Positions 5,900-6,493 of a stretch of DNA of 6,493 bases are shown in pieces. This DNA is from an uncultured bacterium (GTDB lineage: Bacteria; Bacillota; Clostridia; Lachnospirales; Lachnospiraceae), in assembly GCA_905214855.1 (NCBI GenBank), contig CAJMNU010000084.1, positions 1 to 6,493 of the forward strand, in the 5' to 3' direction. The notes below the pieces were generated by a model. That model did not search any database. It saw nothing but the letters and a program-made list of their open reading frames with translations, and was not told where the DNA came from. Positions within the stretch are counted from its first letter, which is position 1. The number at the start of each line of letters is the position of its first letter. The translations under genes were made by a program, and so were the position numbers.

Positions 5900-6493
5900 A
5901 TATCATCACGTTCTGGTCCATTGGATACCATAGTTACCGGCACCCCAAGCTCCTGCTCAATCCGCTCAATATATCTGCGGCAATTCTCAGGTAGCTCACT
6001 GTAAGTGCGTATTCCTCTGATATCACATTCCCAACCGGGAAGCGTCTCATACACTGGTTTTGCTTTTTCAAGCTGTACAGTGGTCGGGAAATCCTTTGTG
6101 ATTTTGCCGTCTATTTCATATCCAACACAGATTTTCAGTTCTTTTAGATATCCCAATGCATCAACGACTGTCAAAACCACTTCTGTTGCGCCCTGAATCC
6201 TGCATCCATAACGGGTTGCCACTGCATCAAACCAGCCCATACGTCTTGGTCTTCCTGTAGTCGCACCATACTCTCCCTTATCGCCCCCGTGTCTTCGCAT
6301 CTGCTCTGCTTCTTCCCCAAAGATCTCGCTCACAAATGCTCCGGCTCCGACAGAACTGGAATAAGCCTTGACTACCGCAATGATATCCTTAATTTCATAA
6401 GGAGGAATTCCTGCACCGATTGCTCCATACGCAGCTAATGTGGAAGAAGATGTCACCATTGGATAAATACCATGATCTGGATCTTTCAAAGAA
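5881..6493 (-). CDS. purA: Adenylosuccinate synthase, C-terminal part (cut by window edge)
   Basis: PurA joins IMP and aspartate, using GTP, to make adenylosuccinate, the first committed step from IMP to AMP. The visible ~204 residues cover roughly the C-terminal half of a usual ~430-residue enzyme; the frame stays open to the right edge, so the start lies outside. Family landmarks are DHGIYPMVTSSST, VGAGAF, the aspartate-binding loop GATTGRPRRMGW (window 6232-6267), KPVYETLPGW and the C-terminal VSNGPERDD block that helps bind the guanine of GTP. The segment equivalent to E. coli TKLD reads TVVD (6160-6171): the guanine-contacting Asp is kept while the Lys is replaced by Val, which I believe is a variant seen in clostridial PurA. 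The stop is TAG and the 3' end doubles as part of a terminator-like palindrome. No frameshift is seen. Confidence 0.96.
   Translation of the reverse strand, partial: SLKDPDHGIYPMVTSSSTLAAYGAIGAGIPPYEIKDIIAVVKAYSSSVGAGAFVSEIFGEEAEQMRRHGGDKGEYGATTGRPRRMGWFDAVATRYGCRIQGATEVVLTVVDALGYLKELKICVGYEIDGKITKDFPTTVQLEKAKPVYETLPGWECDIRGIRTYSELPENCRRYIERIEQELGVPVTMVSNGPERDDIILCKE

Noticed and set aside
1..6493. CRISPR array, tRNA or rRNA gene, insertion sequence, or phage or defence system
   Set aside because: No spaced direct repeats, cloverleaf sequence, transposase motifs, terminal inverted repeats or defence-type domains were seen; gene content is mostly chromosomal housekeeping.

Overview
All of the genes in this window lie on the minus strand, so transcription runs from right to left. 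The moderate-to-low GC content, AGGAG-type ribosome binding sites, AT-rich consensus sigma-A promoter and style of the proteins point to a Gram-positive member of the Clostridia. My best guess is a gut Lachnospiraceae relative. This is inferred from protein character; no 16S rRNA or other direct taxonomic marker is present.

Right end (about 5800-6493): the C-terminal half of purA (adenylosuccinate synthase, cut by the window edge) ends at a perfect palindrome followed by seven T, which looks like an AT-rich intrinsic terminator. After an 80-base gap comes a 399-residue homologue of coenzyme F420-0:glutamate ligase (CofE family). It is followed by a textbook intrinsic terminator (10-bp stem, 3-base loop, T run), so it appears to be a single-gene unit.

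Middle (about 633-4504): a tight three-gene run comprising an Xaa-Pro aminopeptidase (M24B, long three-domain form), the adenine DNA glycosylase MutY and a DgkB/YegS-type lipid kinase. pepP and mutY touch or overlap, and the kinase follows within tens of bases, so the three are probably co-transcribed. They serve unrelated jobs (peptide turnover, repair of 8-oxoG:A mismatches, lipid phosphorylation), so this is more likely a housekeeping run than one pathway.

Left end (1-632): a near-consensus promoter (TTGAAA, 17 bases, TATAAT) drives a small unit of its own. Its first gene encodes a 133-residue protein whose N-terminal half resembles sigma-70 region 1.1 without any other sigma region. Five bases after its stop is an ORF of only 26 codons, with a Shine-Dalgarno sequence inside the upstream gene, encoding a lysine-led single-pass hydrophobic peptide. 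This pair is the least explained part of the window. The second point of interest is the F420-ligase homologue, because an F420 role is unexpected in the inferred host. The plus strand holds no convincing gene.
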